Shown here: in pieces, positions 20,986 to 30,123 of the stretch | Layout of the letters: every line of letters begins with the position of its first letter | How positions within the stretch are numbered: the first letter of the stretch is position 1 | Virus record (IMG/VR): IMGVR_UViG_3300007351_000366 | Span: 1-46,918 of that record | From: a virus | DNA: 46,918 nucleotides | Direction: 5' to 3' (one strand) | The notes under the pieces: generated by a model | Database searches by the model: none | Told to the model about the DNA's origin: nothing | The model's input: the letters and a program-made list of their open reading frames with translations, nothing else | Position numbers and translations under genes: made by a program

Positions 20986-21009
20986 AAATCGTTAACACAG
21001 CGAAAAAGA

Positions 21010-21051
21010 CCTTGATGCGATAACGTGAACCGCGCCGCATAAGGCTTTTTT
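21010..21051 (+). terminator. Intrinsic terminator after portal
   Basis: CCTTGATGCG (21010-21019) pairs with CGCATAAGG (21036-21044) with one bulged base, followed by CTTTTTT. It lies 25 bases after the portal gene and just before the scaffold ribosome site, and may lower portal relative to scaffold expression or the reverse. Confidence 0.7.
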
Positions 21052-21072
21052 ATTTAAGGAGGATTATCTTTT

Positions 21073-22353
21073 ATGAAAAAACAGAATACAGCTGACAACC
21101 CCTTGCGTGATTTTAGGATTAACCTGACTTTGTTTGGTGACGGACCGGCAGGTGATCCCGGTTCCGCTGCTCCTGCTTCACCATCCTCTGAACCTGCGCC
21201 TGCTCCTGCGGCTGAACCTGCAGCGAGTACGGGTGGAGTACCGGCAGCCGGTCAACCTACAACCGTTCAACCGTCAACCGTACCATCATCCAGCGAACCG
21301 TCTGGGAGCGGAAACCCGCTTCTCGACTACTTCAAAAGCGGAGGGGCCAGCCAATACGATCCGTCAAAGATACCCGGAGCAAATCCGGCAACAGTTCAGC
21401 CGCAGACACCCGTGGTAACACAGCCTGCACAACCGGCACAACCGGCGCAGCCAGTGCAAACCGAACCGTCAGCGGTACCACCTTCTGCCCCCGTGTCAAC
21501 TGAGCCCCAGGACTGGACAAAACAAGTCCCGGACAAGTTCAGGAACCCGGATGGAAGCGTGAATGTCGAGGCCCTTGTTAAGAGCTATACTCACCTTGAA
21601 CCAAAACTAACCGAACAGGGCCGGACAATAAGCGAATTAACCAGCAGACTTGAAACATTTGGTCAGGGTCAGCAGCCACAGCAGGCCCAGCCTGGTCAGA
21701 ATCCGCAGCAGATACCGGGACAACAACCCGGGCAACAGCCGCAAACACCGGCAGAACCTGAGATTACTCCGGAACAGATTAAGGAAATCAATGAAAAATT
21801 TGTTGAGAGCCTTCTTGATCCGGAGAAAAACCCTGTTCAGGCATTGTCTCAGATTATTAAAGACGTGGTTACGCCTATGGTTGCCCCGATACAGCAAAGG
21901 ACAGAGTACCAGGACAGGCTTACTGAGTGGAACCAAAAAGTGGATAAGTTTAAGTCAAATACACCTGATTTTGCTGAACTGGAAACAGATATAACCCAGG
22001 TTATTCAGGAAATGGGACCATATCTGGCAACTATGCCTGATCCTTTGCAGTCTGCATACGAAATGGCCAAAGGCAGGAAAGCGCAGAATTTCAAGCCTCA
22101 GCCGGTACCGACACTCGAAGAAATGCTGGCTGACCCGAATAATATTGCAAAAGTTGTCCAAAATCCGCAGGTTCAGCAAATGATTCTGTCACAGACGGCA
22201 ACGCAAATACAAAATGGTGCCCCACCGGTTGTAATGGCTTCACAGCCGGGAGGAACACCGCCTGCGGCACCGTCTACCCCGATTACAAATGTAAAAGAAG
22301 CCACAAATGCAGCGAAAGGATTCTTCTCTAATCTTCTTAGAGGGGGGTCTTAA
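21073..22353 (+). CDS. Scaffolding protein
   Basis: A 426-residue protein between portal and coat, the scaffold position. Residues 25-150 are a low-complexity Pro/Ala/Ser/Gln linker. A folded segment follows (QDWTKQVPDKFRNPDGSVNV, then EALVKSYTHLEPKL), typical of phage scaffold or capsid-assembly proteins. A Gln/Pro-rich linker separates it from a C-terminal helical part (EITPEQIKEINEKFVESLL) that ends basic, as coat-binding tails do. The ribosome site AAGGAGG lies 11 bases before the ATG. It should guide coat assembly and then leave the capsid. Confidence 0.82.
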   Translation: MKKQNTADNPLRDFRINLTLFGDGPAGDPGSAAPASPSSEPAPAPAAEPAASTGGVPAAGQPTTVQPSTVPSSSEPSGSGNPLLDYFKSGGASQYDPSKIPGANPATVQPQTPVVTQPAQPAQPAQPVQTEPSAVPPSAPVSTEPQDWTKQVPDKFRNPDGSVNVEALVKSYTHLEPKLTEQGRTISELTSRLETFGQGQQPQQAQPGQNPQQIPGQQPGQQPQTPAEPEITPEQIKEINEKFVESLLDPEKNPVQALSQIIKDVVTPMVAPIQQRTEYQDRLTEWNQKVDKFKSNTPDFAELETDITQVIQEMGPYLATMPDPLQSAYEMAKGRKAQNFKPQPVPTLEEMLADPNNIAKVVQNPQVQQMILSQTATQIQNGAPPVVMASQPGGTPPAAPSTPITNVKEATNAAKGFFSNLLRGGS

Positions 22354-22383
22354 TTTTTTTTATCTGAAGGAGAGTGATTTTTA

Positions 22384-23559
22384 ATGGCTGAACTCACCAT
22401 GGCTGCCATTACGGAGGCTCTGAAACTTTGGTATCTTGAAGGGCTCCGTTATCAGATGAACGAAAAAGCCAGTGCGTTCCTTACTCAGATTGAGCGCACC
22501 AGTGAGCACGTTGAAGGTAAGAAAATCATCATGGCCCTGCGCTACGGGGTCCAGGGCGGGATCGGTAACAGAGCAGATAACGGAACCTTGCCGACTGCCA
22601 ATAGCCGGAAAACCAAGCAGGCCGAATGGGAAACCAAGAACCTGTTTGCCCGTATTCAGCTTAGTGACAAGACTATCAAGGCCAGCCGGTCCAATGTAGG
22701 GGCTTTCGCCAGAATGCTGGAAACTGAAATCTCCGATTGTGAGATTGATAGTAAGCGTGACCTGTCCAGGCAGGCTGTTGGTGACGGTACCGGTGTTCTT
22801 TGTACTATTACCAGTATTAATGCCGGGACCAAGACCATTACCTGTAATAATGACCTTGGGGTGCAGTACCTTGCTGTCGGTATGCTGGTAGATGTTTACG
22901 ATGTAGATGCTGCTACAATTGACAATGCTGGCGTAGAGATTACTGCAGTTGACCGTGCGAACAAAACCGCAGTTCTTTCGGCCTTAGATGCTTCTATCGG
23001 TAACGGTGACGTGCTGTATGTCAACGGTAACAAGGACTTGGAAGTAACCGGCCTGAAGGGTGTCTTTGAAAACAGCACCCTTTATAATGTTAACAGGACA
23101 ACTGAAACCTGGTTCAATGCTACCAAGATTCCCAACGTTGGCGAAATTTCTGAGATTAAGATGCAGCAGGGTATTGACGATGCTGACATCGAGGCCGGTT
23201 CTGAGATTGACTTTATGATCGGTTCTCATGGTGTGCGCCGGGGATACCTAAACCTGCTCAATGCTCAGAAGCAGCTTGTAAACACAATGGAACTGAAGGG
23301 CGGTTTCAAGGCGATCAGTTTCAACGGGCTCCCGTTCGTAGCTGATAAGTTTATCGCCCCCGGGGAACTCTATTTCCTTGATCTGTCTGACTGGAAGACC
23401 TATGAAATGAGTGACTATGAGTGGCTCAACGAAGATGGCGCAGTATTGTCCAGGGTAGCCAATAAACCTGTATGGGAAGCAACCATGGCCAAGTACTGTG
23501 ACCTCGGATGTCAGAAGCCTAAAGGACAGGTCAAAATGTCCGGAATAACCGAACACTAA
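22384..23559 (+). CDS. Major capsid (coat) protein, HK97-fold with inserted beta domain
   Basis: A 391-residue coat protein directly after the scaffold. The N-arm and E-loop region include LKLWYLEGLRYQMNEKASAF and GGIGNRADNGTLPTANSRK. A beta-rich insertion spans about residues 137-225 (TITSINAGTKTITCNNDLG and AVGMLVDVYDVDAAT), comparable in placement to the accessory domain of P22-like coats. The P-domain and end carry IDFMIGSHGVRRGYLNLL. Strong AGGAGA upstream and a terminator after the gene fit high expression. Confidence 0.88.
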   Translation: MAELTMAAITEALKLWYLEGLRYQMNEKASAFLTQIERTSEHVEGKKIIMALRYGVQGGIGNRADNGTLPTANSRKTKQAEWETKNLFARIQLSDKTIKASRSNVGAFARMLETEISDCEIDSKRDLSRQAVGDGTGVLCTITSINAGTKTITCNNDLGVQYLAVGMLVDVYDVDAATIDNAGVEITAVDRANKTAVLSALDASIGNGDVLYVNGNKDLEVTGLKGVFENSTLYNVNRTTETWFNATKIPNVGEISEIKMQQGIDDADIEAGSEIDFMIGSHGVRRGYLNLLNAQKQLVNTMELKGGFKAISFNGLPFVADKFIAPGELYFLDLSDWKTYEMSDYEWLNEDGAVLSRVANKPVWEATMAKYCDLGCQKPKGQVKMSGITEH

Positions 23560-23581
23560 TTTGAAGCAGTAGTTGCAGGAA

Positions 23582-23610
23582 AGAGAGGGGGAGACTCTCC
23601 CTCTCTTTTT
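23582..23610 (+). terminator. Intrinsic terminator after the coat gene
   Basis: AGAGAGGG (23582-23589) pairs with CCCTCTCT (23599-23606), with inner GAG/CTC pairing, followed by a run of T. It lies about 20 bases after the coat stop codon. Confidence 0.85.
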
Positions 23611-23645
23611 GTTAATCTAATTCTAGTTAGAAAGGGGATTAATCT

Positions 23646-24650
23646 ATGGCTGCAAGCGTAACGGTAAAAAAGAGGAATAAATTTGGTAACGGTTATGCTG
23701 TTACCGCTGATGTTACCTTAGATGATAGTTACCCGACTGGTGGGGAGGCCTTGGCGGCAAAGCAGTTTGGGTTGGCGGTGCTCAACTTTATTCTTCCTTC
23801 TCCTTCTGCTGGGTACATTTTTGAATTTGACCATGACAACAGCAAGTTAAAGGCTTTTACACCCGTAAAAGCTCAGGCCGCGCATAGTCATGTAAATACT
23901 CTTACCCCCACTGCCAAGACGCTGCGATTGGTACATGCCGGAGCGGATATCAAGGGTTCGGCTAATACCAATTCTGAAAACGCTGATGCCGATGCATTGC
24001 CTACAAACGGGGCACTTGTTGGTGCTGAAACTGCCGTTGCTGATGCTGCTTATGCATTTCCCGCTACGGCTAATCCCGATATGGGTAGAAACGTGTGTAT
24101 CGTATTTCACAACGATTCGGGCGGACCACTGAATCTTTATGAAGGGGTTATGACCTTTACCGTGACCGGTACTTACCGGGGAGCTGTACAAACTGAGGAT
24201 ATTACTTTTACATCGGATGCTGGGAACAAAGCTATGGCAACTGCTAAATACCGGTATAAGTACGGTGTTAAGCCGTTTGACACTGTGACCGATGTAACCG
24301 TAGACAATATTTGTGAAAACGCCATTAAAATTGCTGTTGGTATCGGCTCTAAGATTGGTTTACCGACTGACTTAAAGACTCCGGCTGAAGCAGATGTAGT
24401 TAAGATAACCAAAAATGCTGCCGACTTAGCAGTTGCCGGAACCGTTGACACTGCCAATATGACAGTCAATCTTGGAGTCCTGGCCGACAATAATGATTTC
24501 GAAATTGTATACGAAGGCGTGTCCGCTCTGACCGGAGTTGCAATTAGCAACGTAACAGGTGGAGCCATATCTGCTGCCGCTGCCGCAGAAGTGGATAACG
24601 AGGCCAACCTTTCCAATGTAACAGCCAGGGTGCTGGCAATCGGGTACTAA
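23646..24650 (+). CDS. Virion structural protein, probable head-associated, 334 aa
   Basis: Follows the coat gene with its own ribosome site (AGAAAGGGG). The N-terminal 140 residues resemble small head or decoration proteins found after coat genes in many phages (SVTVKKRNKFGNGYAVTADV, then SYPTGGEALAAKQFGL). The C-terminal half is beta-rich and Ala/Thr/Val-rich (DITFTSDAGNKAMATAKY), as in bacterial Ig-like or beta-sandwich modules. It may decorate the capsid surface. Exact placement in the particle is unknown. Confidence 0.65.
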   Translation: MAASVTVKKRNKFGNGYAVTADVTLDDSYPTGGEALAAKQFGLAVLNFILPSPSAGYIFEFDHDNSKLKAFTPVKAQAAHSHVNTLTPTAKTLRLVHAGADIKGSANTNSENADADALPTNGALVGAETAVADAAYAFPATANPDMGRNVCIVFHNDSGGPLNLYEGVMTFTVTGTYRGAVQTEDITFTSDAGNKAMATAKYRYKYGVKPFDTVTDVTVDNICENAIKIAVGIGSKIGLPTDLKTPAEADVVKITKNAADLAVAGTVDTANMTVNLGVLADNNDFEIVYEGVSALTGVAISNVTGGAISAAAAAEVDNEANLSNVTARVLAIGY

Positions 24651-24680
24651 GAATCGTAAAAAACTAATAACCAACAAAAA

Positions 24681-24720
24681 TCTAAGAGAGGGGGTATCCC
24701 CTCTCTTAGATTTGTTTTTT
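24681..24720 (+). terminator. Strong intrinsic terminator, 13-bp perfect stem
   Basis: TCTAAGAGAGGGG (24681-24693) and CCCCTCTCTTAGA (24698-24710) pair perfectly across GTAT, followed by TTTGTTTTTT. Downstream, AAATCCG (24735-24741) and CGGATTT (24759-24765) form a second small hairpin in the leader of the next gene. Confidence 0.9.
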
Positions 24721-24787
24721 AGCTTTTCTCTGTGAAATCCGGTGCAATGCGCAAGTATCGGATTTCTAACGAAGGGAGGAAAATGAA

Positions 24788-25177
24788 TTGAGACAAGGCA
24801 CTAGTACATTTGATCCGGAAAAACATAATATTCAGGATGTCTCGCTATCGGGAAGTGATGTTGAAGAAGTAACCTTCCACGATGCCGCCGAAGCACAGGC
24901 CACAGGAGCCGAATGGGCTGTCGGCGGGAAAAAGACCCTCACGGTTGAAATATACGGCACATCATCCGGCAGGACCGTAGAGTTTAAAGCCAAGGGGCCA
25001 AGCGGAACCGCCAGAGCAATATCGGGTATCAAACTGTCCGACTTTTCAACAGCTACCAGCACAACCGGGACTGGTGAGTTATGGCAGTTTGATGTAACCG
25101 GGCTGACTTCTGTAATCATGGATTTAACTGCTGTAGCTGATGGTAATGTTTCCGTCAAAGGGAAGGCGGTGGCATAA
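24788..25177 (+). CDS. Virion structural protein, beta-rich, 129 aa
   Basis: The start is TTG 24788 with GGGAGGA 7 bases upstream. The product is acidic at the N-terminus, then beta-rich (KTLTVEIYGTSSGRTVEFKA, then LWQFDVTGLTSVIMDLTAVA), as in small jelly-roll virion proteins. The stop overlaps the start of the next gene (TAATG), so both are made together, and a role at the base of the adjacent fibre is plausible. Confidence 0.65.
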   Translation: MRQGTSTFDPEKHNIQDVSLSGSDVEEVTFHDAAEAQATGAEWAVGGKKTLTVEIYGTSSGRTVEFKAKGPSGTARAISGIKLSDFSTATSTTGTGELWQFDVTGLTSVIMDLTAVADGNVSVKGKAVA

Positions 25178-26073
25178 TGTCACGGTTAACTGATATGGTG
25201 ATTGGTGGAAAAATATTCGGCGGGGTAGTAAGACAATATCCTGATGACGCCGTTGCTCCGTCTGGTGTGATTTATACCGTGCCAAACCTTCCTCCAACTG
25301 TTCCCGTAATTTCGGGGATACCAGGTAACCAACTAATTGCAATTACCGTAGATACCGCATCAACCGATGCAGAAGACGGCACTGTAAACCTTTACAATGT
25401 CTATGTTGATGGTGTTCTCCATGCGGAGGATGTGACAATTTTGGAGGACGCATCTTATAATGTGACTGGTTTGACAAACGGGGTGCAGGTTGCGGTAACT
25501 CTGAAGGCTAAGGATTCGGGAGGGGCGCTGTCTGCGGCATCAAACGGAGTGACCGGAATACCTTCTGATATTTATGTACAACAAACCGCTTCGCTTTCAA
25601 TGGCAGCCGGTATTCGTGAACCTTCCACTGATAAATCGTGGGTAGCACAAGCATTTACAACTCTTGGTTCTCCTGTGAATATAACAGATGTTGAATTGTG
25701 TCTTTACAGGTCTGCAGGCGTAAATTTTGATTTAACGGTTGAATTGCGAACTGATAACGCAGGTCAACCATCAGGATCAGTTGTCCCGAACAGCACGGTC
25801 ACGATTCCTTATACTGAAATTACTACAGATTCGGCAGGCACATGGATAAAAAAAGTCTTTACTGCTCCTTTATCACTTTCAGCTAATACAAAATATTGGA
25901 TTGTATGCAAACCTGCCACATCTCCAACGCCAGTGGGCGAAAACGTTTTCTGGAGAGGGAATCTCGACCCCGATTTATACCCCAACAATGGACGGCGTAT
26001 CTCTACAACAAATGGGAGCACTTGGAATCCTGAGCACGCAACGGCTGACATGGCATTTAAGCTGTATGCATAA
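25177..26073 (+). CDS. Tail-fibre-like protein with fibronectin type III and jelly-roll domains
   Basis: 298 residues. Residues 38-135 form a fibronectin type III domain (PPTVPVISGIPGNQLIAITV, then YNVTGLTNGVQVAVTLKAKD). Residues 140-298 form a beta-sandwich of the kind found in surface-bound choice-of-anchor proteins (SWVAQAFTTLGSPVNITDVE, then YWIVCKPAT). Such combinations bind carbohydrates on host surfaces. It is next to a large spike and an acyltransferase, and so belongs to the host-recognition module. Confidence 0.68.
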   Translation: MSRLTDMVIGGKIFGGVVRQYPDDAVAPSGVIYTVPNLPPTVPVISGIPGNQLIAITVDTASTDAEDGTVNLYNVYVDGVLHAEDVTILEDASYNVTGLTNGVQVAVTLKAKDSGGALSAASNGVTGIPSDIYVQQTASLSMAAGIREPSTDKSWVAQAFTTLGSPVNITDVELCLYRSAGVNFDLTVELRTDNAGQPSGSVVPNSTVTIPYTEITTDSAGTWIKKVFTAPLSLSANTKYWIVCKPATSPTPVGENVFWRGNLDPDLYPNNGRRISTTNGSTWNPEHATADMAFKLYA

Positions 26074-26086
26074 AAATATTCAAATG

Positions 26087-26992
26087 TTAAGCAAGCCCAA
26101 TGTCTTGTGAAGTTCTAGCTTTTCTGAATGGCGGCCATTTCCCAAAAAGCACTTTTGTTAACAGTCTGCTTCTGTGAATCAAAAAAATAATAATTACGGA
26201 TATGACAGTACTTGTTAAAAAAGTGCTCAAAACATCAATATAACCAGTGCCAAAGCCCATACTCATAAACATTCCGCTAATTAAATATGTTTCCAGGCTT
26301 ATACGACCTAAATATCTGACAAAGCCAAAATTGAAAAATCTATTTACAAAAAAATAACTTAAAGCCATACCTGTTAAAGCAAGAGGTAGTTTTAAGTATG
26401 GTATTTGCGCCAATAACAGAAAGGGAAACCCGATAGCTGAAATGTATAAAACGGGCTTTTGATAGTTAGTTAGCCTATCCTTATACTTTGCTATTAAGTA
26501 ACCTATGATTAAAATTGGAGCATACCACTTGACCTGTCCGTAATAAGGAAACGGAACAAAATAAATCATAGCAAAAAACATTATGTACGACCAATTACCA
26601 ATAACTTTTTCAAAATACACCAGAACCGCCAGAACAGCTAAACATGCAAATAAAATCGGAAGAAACCAGGGCGCATCAGGATAAAGAACAGCATTAGTAT
26701 AAAAGGTTTTTATACTACCAATGTCTCGATGCCCAATTAACGGATACAGAGTGTGCCATACAAAATAAGTTGGGATTAGGCTGATAAACCTTTTATAAAC
26801 CAAGTTATTCATTTTATTAAACGAAACGTATCCGCTTAACAAAAAGAAAAGCGGCATATGAAAAGAGTATATTGCTTGAAATAATAGGTTTTCGTTGTAG
26901 GATGTGGGAAATGCCTTTGCAACACTATGCCCTAGCACTACAAGTAAAATAGCATATCCTTTTAAAGCATCAATTTTTTTATCACGGATCAT
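26087..26992 (-). CDS. Acyltransferase-3 family membrane protein (moron)
   Basis: A 301-residue multi-pass membrane enzyme with the family opening KKIDALKGYAILLVVLGHS, in which the conserved His is the catalytic one, and a second mark FHMPLFFLLSGYVSF. It has about ten hydrophobic spans. Family members transfer acetyl groups onto sugars of the cell surface, in O-antigen or wall teichoic acid. It lies on the opposite strand inside the virion block and is clearly more AT-rich than its neighbours, so it was probably acquired separately. Its own ribosome site GGGAGG is present. Lysogenic conversion or exclusion of other phages by receptor change is the likely role. Confidence 0.87.
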   Translation of the reverse strand: MIRDKKIDALKGYAILLVVLGHSVAKAFPTSYNENLLFQAIYSFHMPLFFLLSGYVSFNKMNNLVYKRFISLIPTYFVWHTLYPLIGHRDIGSIKTFYTNAVLYPDAPWFLPILFACLAVLAVLVYFEKVIGNWSYIMFFAMIYFVPFPYYGQVKWYAPILIIGYLIAKYKDRLTNYQKPVLYISAIGFPFLLLAQIPYLKLPLALTGMALSYFFVNRFFNFGFVRYLGRISLETYLISGMFMSMGFGTGYIDVLSTFLTSTVISVIIIFLIHRSRLLTKVLFGKWPPFRKARTSQDIGLA

Positions 26993-27063
26993 AATAATTT
27001 CCTCCCAGGGCTATATTTCCACAATTGTCGCTATAATCCTGCATGATAAGGAGAGGTGATACA

Positions 27064-29073
27064 ATGCCGGCATTCACTAATGTTATTACTGGAACCCCGA
27101 TAAAAGAACTGACCAATTACACCATACTAATAACGGTACTTTGGGCCAATGATATGCAAAATAATTTTTCTGATGTATATTTTACAGCCACTGATGGCTC
27201 AGAACTTGATTCTTGGCTAGATACTAAGACTGATGGTGTAGAAGCAAAGTTTTGGGTTAAAATACCATATATTCCTGTCTCATCAGGTACGGTCAAGTTT
27301 TACACCCGATGGAACGATGGACACGCTCCGACCAGAAGTAGAAGTGCATTATTGGTGGCAGATGACATTGAAGACGGCGGAAACATGACTCTGCTGAAGC
27401 CCTATTCAGGGAACCCTGTTATTGACCCATCAGATGCAGGTAACTGGACAGCGCAACATATGTATTTCGACCACTTAATATACCATGATAACAAATACAT
27501 TTTATATTGGAATGGGCGACCGGATGAACAATCTGTTAATCTTAATTCTATTGGTGCGGCAACTTCTCTCGATGGTTTTAGTTTTTCGTGTGCCGGAATT
27601 AACTCCGGAGATGATTTGGGCAAAATATTTTCTGGTACTGGGTTGGATGAAGATTGGGACGGGGGATACGTTAATTTTTCTTGTTATTATGTTGAAAATA
27701 ACACAGTTCATATGTTTTATTTGGGAAGCAACAAGGCTCAAACAGCTACAGGAATTGGGCACGCCACATCAGCAGACGGTTTAACCAATTGGCAACGGGA
27801 CGCTAATAACCCCGTCTTTGGAAGCGGTAAACGTCCTGGTGGAATTGTAAAATTTAACGACACTTACTTTTTTTATTATTTGACCAGTGATCCCGGTATT
27901 ACCGGAATGACCTTACATGTGGCCACTGCTCCTTCTTTAGATGGACCCTGGACTGATTACGAAAGTAATCCAATTTTAACCGCTGTAGACCCAAGCATGG
28001 ACTATGGCATACCAATCGCAAAACCCGTGTTATGGGATGGCAAAATATATCTTATATCTGCTATAGGCAGGGATCTTCCGGCTGACAACAAATTTCGTTT
28101 TATTTTAGCGGTTTCCGAGGATGGGTATAATTTCACATCGCTTGGCTATCCCGAACAAGCTCCATTTTGGAGCTATGACTCTAATAATGCCTGGGAAAAC
28201 TACTATATTAATGGTCGTCCTTTTGCAATAAGGATTCAAAATAACCCAAACGAAAGAATGCTCTTTTATTGGGGAGCAGACAATACGGTTAACGGTAAAG
28301 ATGCTATAGGTGTGGCAGAATCAACTTATAGTGAAATGCCGTGGCTTCCTGCTGGAAAATCCGGCACAGAGCGGATAACAAAATGGGCTGACGAATCCGT
28401 AAATCCTATTATTGGCAGTCACAGTTTAAAGTGCGAGGGAGTAGGTGCAGGACGGGATTATATCTTTATTGATGTTGGCGAAAGTGATGTCGAGGTTATT
28501 GCCAAGGTGAAATCACTTGAAGCACTTTCTGAGCATGGAATTTGTTTGCGCCTTACCCCTACAACTGGTTCAGAAAATGGAACGGGCTATGGATTATGGT
28601 TAGACCGAACAACAGGCACTTTTGCATTAAAGAAAATGGCTGATGCTTCGGTTAATATCCTTGATAACGCAGGCATTCCTGATGGAGAAGAATATGAATT
28701 AGTATTACGGGCTTACAATAATAATATTGTGGGCTTTGTTAGAAATTTGCAAGGAGAAACCATTGCAGAGTTGGCGGCAAATGATGCAGCTTATACATCA
28801 ACTTTAATCGGTCTTGGAAGCAAAGGGGTTTATCAAACACTATTTGATTCAATCCGGGTACGGAAATACGTGTTTCCTGAACCGCTTATTAATAAAACAC
28901 CTAATATAAGTGTTCCGAAATCACCACGGCCAGCAAAATTGATGCTAAACTCATATTTAAGATATCAAGATGAAAGTGGGTCTGTTTATGCATTTAATCT
29001 GCAACCCGTAGACCAAACAAAACATAAATACAGATACAAAAGAAATGGAGTAGTTTACGGCATAGAGGATTAA
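27064..29073 (+). CDS. Tail spike with DUF2341, glycosidase-like beta-propeller and lectin-like domains
   Basis: 669 residues from ATG 27064 (AAGGAGAGGTG upstream). Residues 1-95 resemble DUF2341 (DVYFTATDGSELDSW, then WVKIPYIPVSSGTVKFY). Residues 115-440 are a five-bladed propeller like GH43/GH32 enzymes (SGNPVIDPSDAGNW, then repeats with SLDGPW and SEDGYNF). Residues 450-600 look like a concanavalin-type lectin domain. This set-up can bind and cut host surface glycans. Whether the propeller is catalytic is not clear, as I cannot assign all acidic residues. Confidence 0.7.
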   Translation: MPAFTNVITGTPIKELTNYTILITVLWANDMQNNFSDVYFTATDGSELDSWLDTKTDGVEAKFWVKIPYIPVSSGTVKFYTRWNDGHAPTRSRSALLVADDIEDGGNMTLLKPYSGNPVIDPSDAGNWTAQHMYFDHLIYHDNKYILYWNGRPDEQSVNLNSIGAATSLDGFSFSCAGINSGDDLGKIFSGTGLDEDWDGGYVNFSCYYVENNTVHMFYLGSNKAQTATGIGHATSADGLTNWQRDANNPVFGSGKRPGGIVKFNDTYFFYYLTSDPGITGMTLHVATAPSLDGPWTDYESNPILTAVDPSMDYGIPIAKPVLWDGKIYLISAIGRDLPADNKFRFILAVSEDGYNFTSLGYPEQAPFWSYDSNNAWENYYINGRPFAIRIQNNPNERMLFYWGADNTVNGKDAIGVAESTYSEMPWLPAGKSGTERITKWADESVNPIIGSHSLKCEGVGAGRDYIFIDVGESDVEVIAKVKSLEALSEHGICLRLTPTTGSENGTGYGLWLDRTTGTFALKKMADASVNILDNAGIPDGEEYELVLRAYNNNIVGFVRNLQGETIAELAANDAAYTSTLIGLGSKGVYQTLFDSIRVRKYVFPEPLINKTPNISVPKSPRPAKLMLNSYLRYQDESGSVYAFNLQPVDQTKHKYRYKRNGVVYGIED

Positions 29074-29126
29074 CCTTCAACTAACGGAAGAGCGTTACTC
29101 CGATAACAAAACAGAGGTGAAAACAC

Positions 29127-29531
29127 ATGGGTAAAATCGCATATGAAACACAAATTTATGATAGGCTGCAGGGCAAATTACACCTGCGGCCTATATTTAC
29201 ATCTACATTGAGCATACCGGAACGGCTCAGAGAACTGGACCCTAACTTCTTCCTGGTGTTTAACACTAAAACACAGAAATACGAGGTCCATAACCTGGCT
29301 CATAAAGGCAATTCTTACGGGATCACTGTTTACTATGATGAGCTTGATTACCGGACACTATATGTTACCAGGGCCAGTGATATCCGGTACCGCAAGAACC
29401 TGTTCCGGGAAATTGATGAGCACAATGAAAAACTTGAACGGACTGCCGAAAAGGACAGGCGAAACGACCTTCGAGGTATCGGAGAAGAAATGAAGCCTTA
29501 CTTCTCCAGGCTGGCATGGGAAGGGATATAA
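29127..29531 (+). CDS. Phage structural or assembly protein, 134 aa
   Basis: The ATG follows AGAGGTG. The product has a compact N-terminal part (IPERLRELDPNFFLVFNTKT, then KYEVHNLAHKGNSYGIT) and a long charged C-terminal helix (ENEKLER-like, then RRNDLRGIGEEMKPYFS). It lies between the spike and the head-tail genes. A beta domain followed by a basic helix suggests a scaffold-like or connector accessory role; no family is recognised. Confidence 0.6.
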   Translation: MGKIAYETQIYDRLQGKLHLRPIFTSTLSIPERLRELDPNFFLVFNTKTQKYEVHNLAHKGNSYGITVYYDELDYRTLYVTRASDIRYRKNLFREIDEHNEKLERTAEKDRRNDLRGIGEEMKPYFSRLAWEGI

Positions 29532-29553
29532 CCATTAAAAGGGGGTGGATCGT

Positions 29554-30123
29554 TTGGCATTGACACTTCTTCAGATGCGAACAAGGGTAGTAAACAGGGT
29601 TGGGACCAGTGATGACAATGATGTTCTGCTCAATAAGGGACAAGAAAAGCTGGCTCAGATGTCCAAACGGAGAGCACGAGCAACGCTGGCCTTTGTTTCC
29701 GGAGAAGCGACTATTCCCGCGACATGCCTGATACTTAAGAAACTGGCGTTTAGCGGATACCCTTGCAACCTGGCGCCGGAGAGCGATTTTGTTTTTCCCA
29801 AATATGAATCCAATATCACCCCGGAAGAATACCAGATAAGCAATGGTACGATAGTCCTTGAAACCAAGTACACCGGTTCAGGGACTATTCTTTATGTGCC
29901 GAAACCCGCAACAATGTCCCTGGATGCCGCCACACCGGACCTTGCCGGTTGTGAAGAAGCAATTATTGCTTATGCTATCCATAAAAGATACAAAGATAAT
30001 GAGGATATTGCCCAGGCCGAGTTTTGGAAAAATGAATGGCTTAGCGAAGCTGAGGACTGGTTAGATCTTGATAAGAAACAAAACCGGCAATCACTCCGGA
30101 TCAAGGCGGGGAGTTGGTCATAA
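29554..30123 (+). CDS. Head-tail adaptor protein
   Basis: 189 residues from TTG 29554, 8 bases after AAAAGGGGGTGG; the GTG at 29545 lies inside that site. The N-terminal helices (LTLLQMRTRVVNRVGTSDDN, then LLNKGQEKLAQMSKRRAR) and the C-terminal helix rich in Trp and acidic residues (FWKNEWLSEAEDWLDLDKK) match the helical adaptor proteins that bind under the portal in short-tailed phages, such as P22 gp4 or T7 gp11 types. The stop overlaps the next start (TAATG). Confidence 0.7.
   Translation: MALTLLQMRTRVVNRVGTSDDNDVLLNKGQEKLAQMSKRRARATLAFVSGEATIPATCLILKKLAFSGYPCNLAPESDFVFPKYESNITPEEYQISNGTIVLETKYTGSGTILYVPKPATMSLDAATPDLAGCEEAIIAYAIHKRYKDNEDIAQAEFWKNEWLSEAEDWLDLDKKQNRQSLRIKAGSWS

Noticed and set aside
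21134-21418. 94-codon frame in the scaffold low-complexity region
   Set aside because: It resembles the nested frame idea but has no Shine-Dalgarno sequence, and its product is a repeat of Leu/Pro/Gln/Arg caused by the codon pattern of the Pro/Ala-rich main frame.
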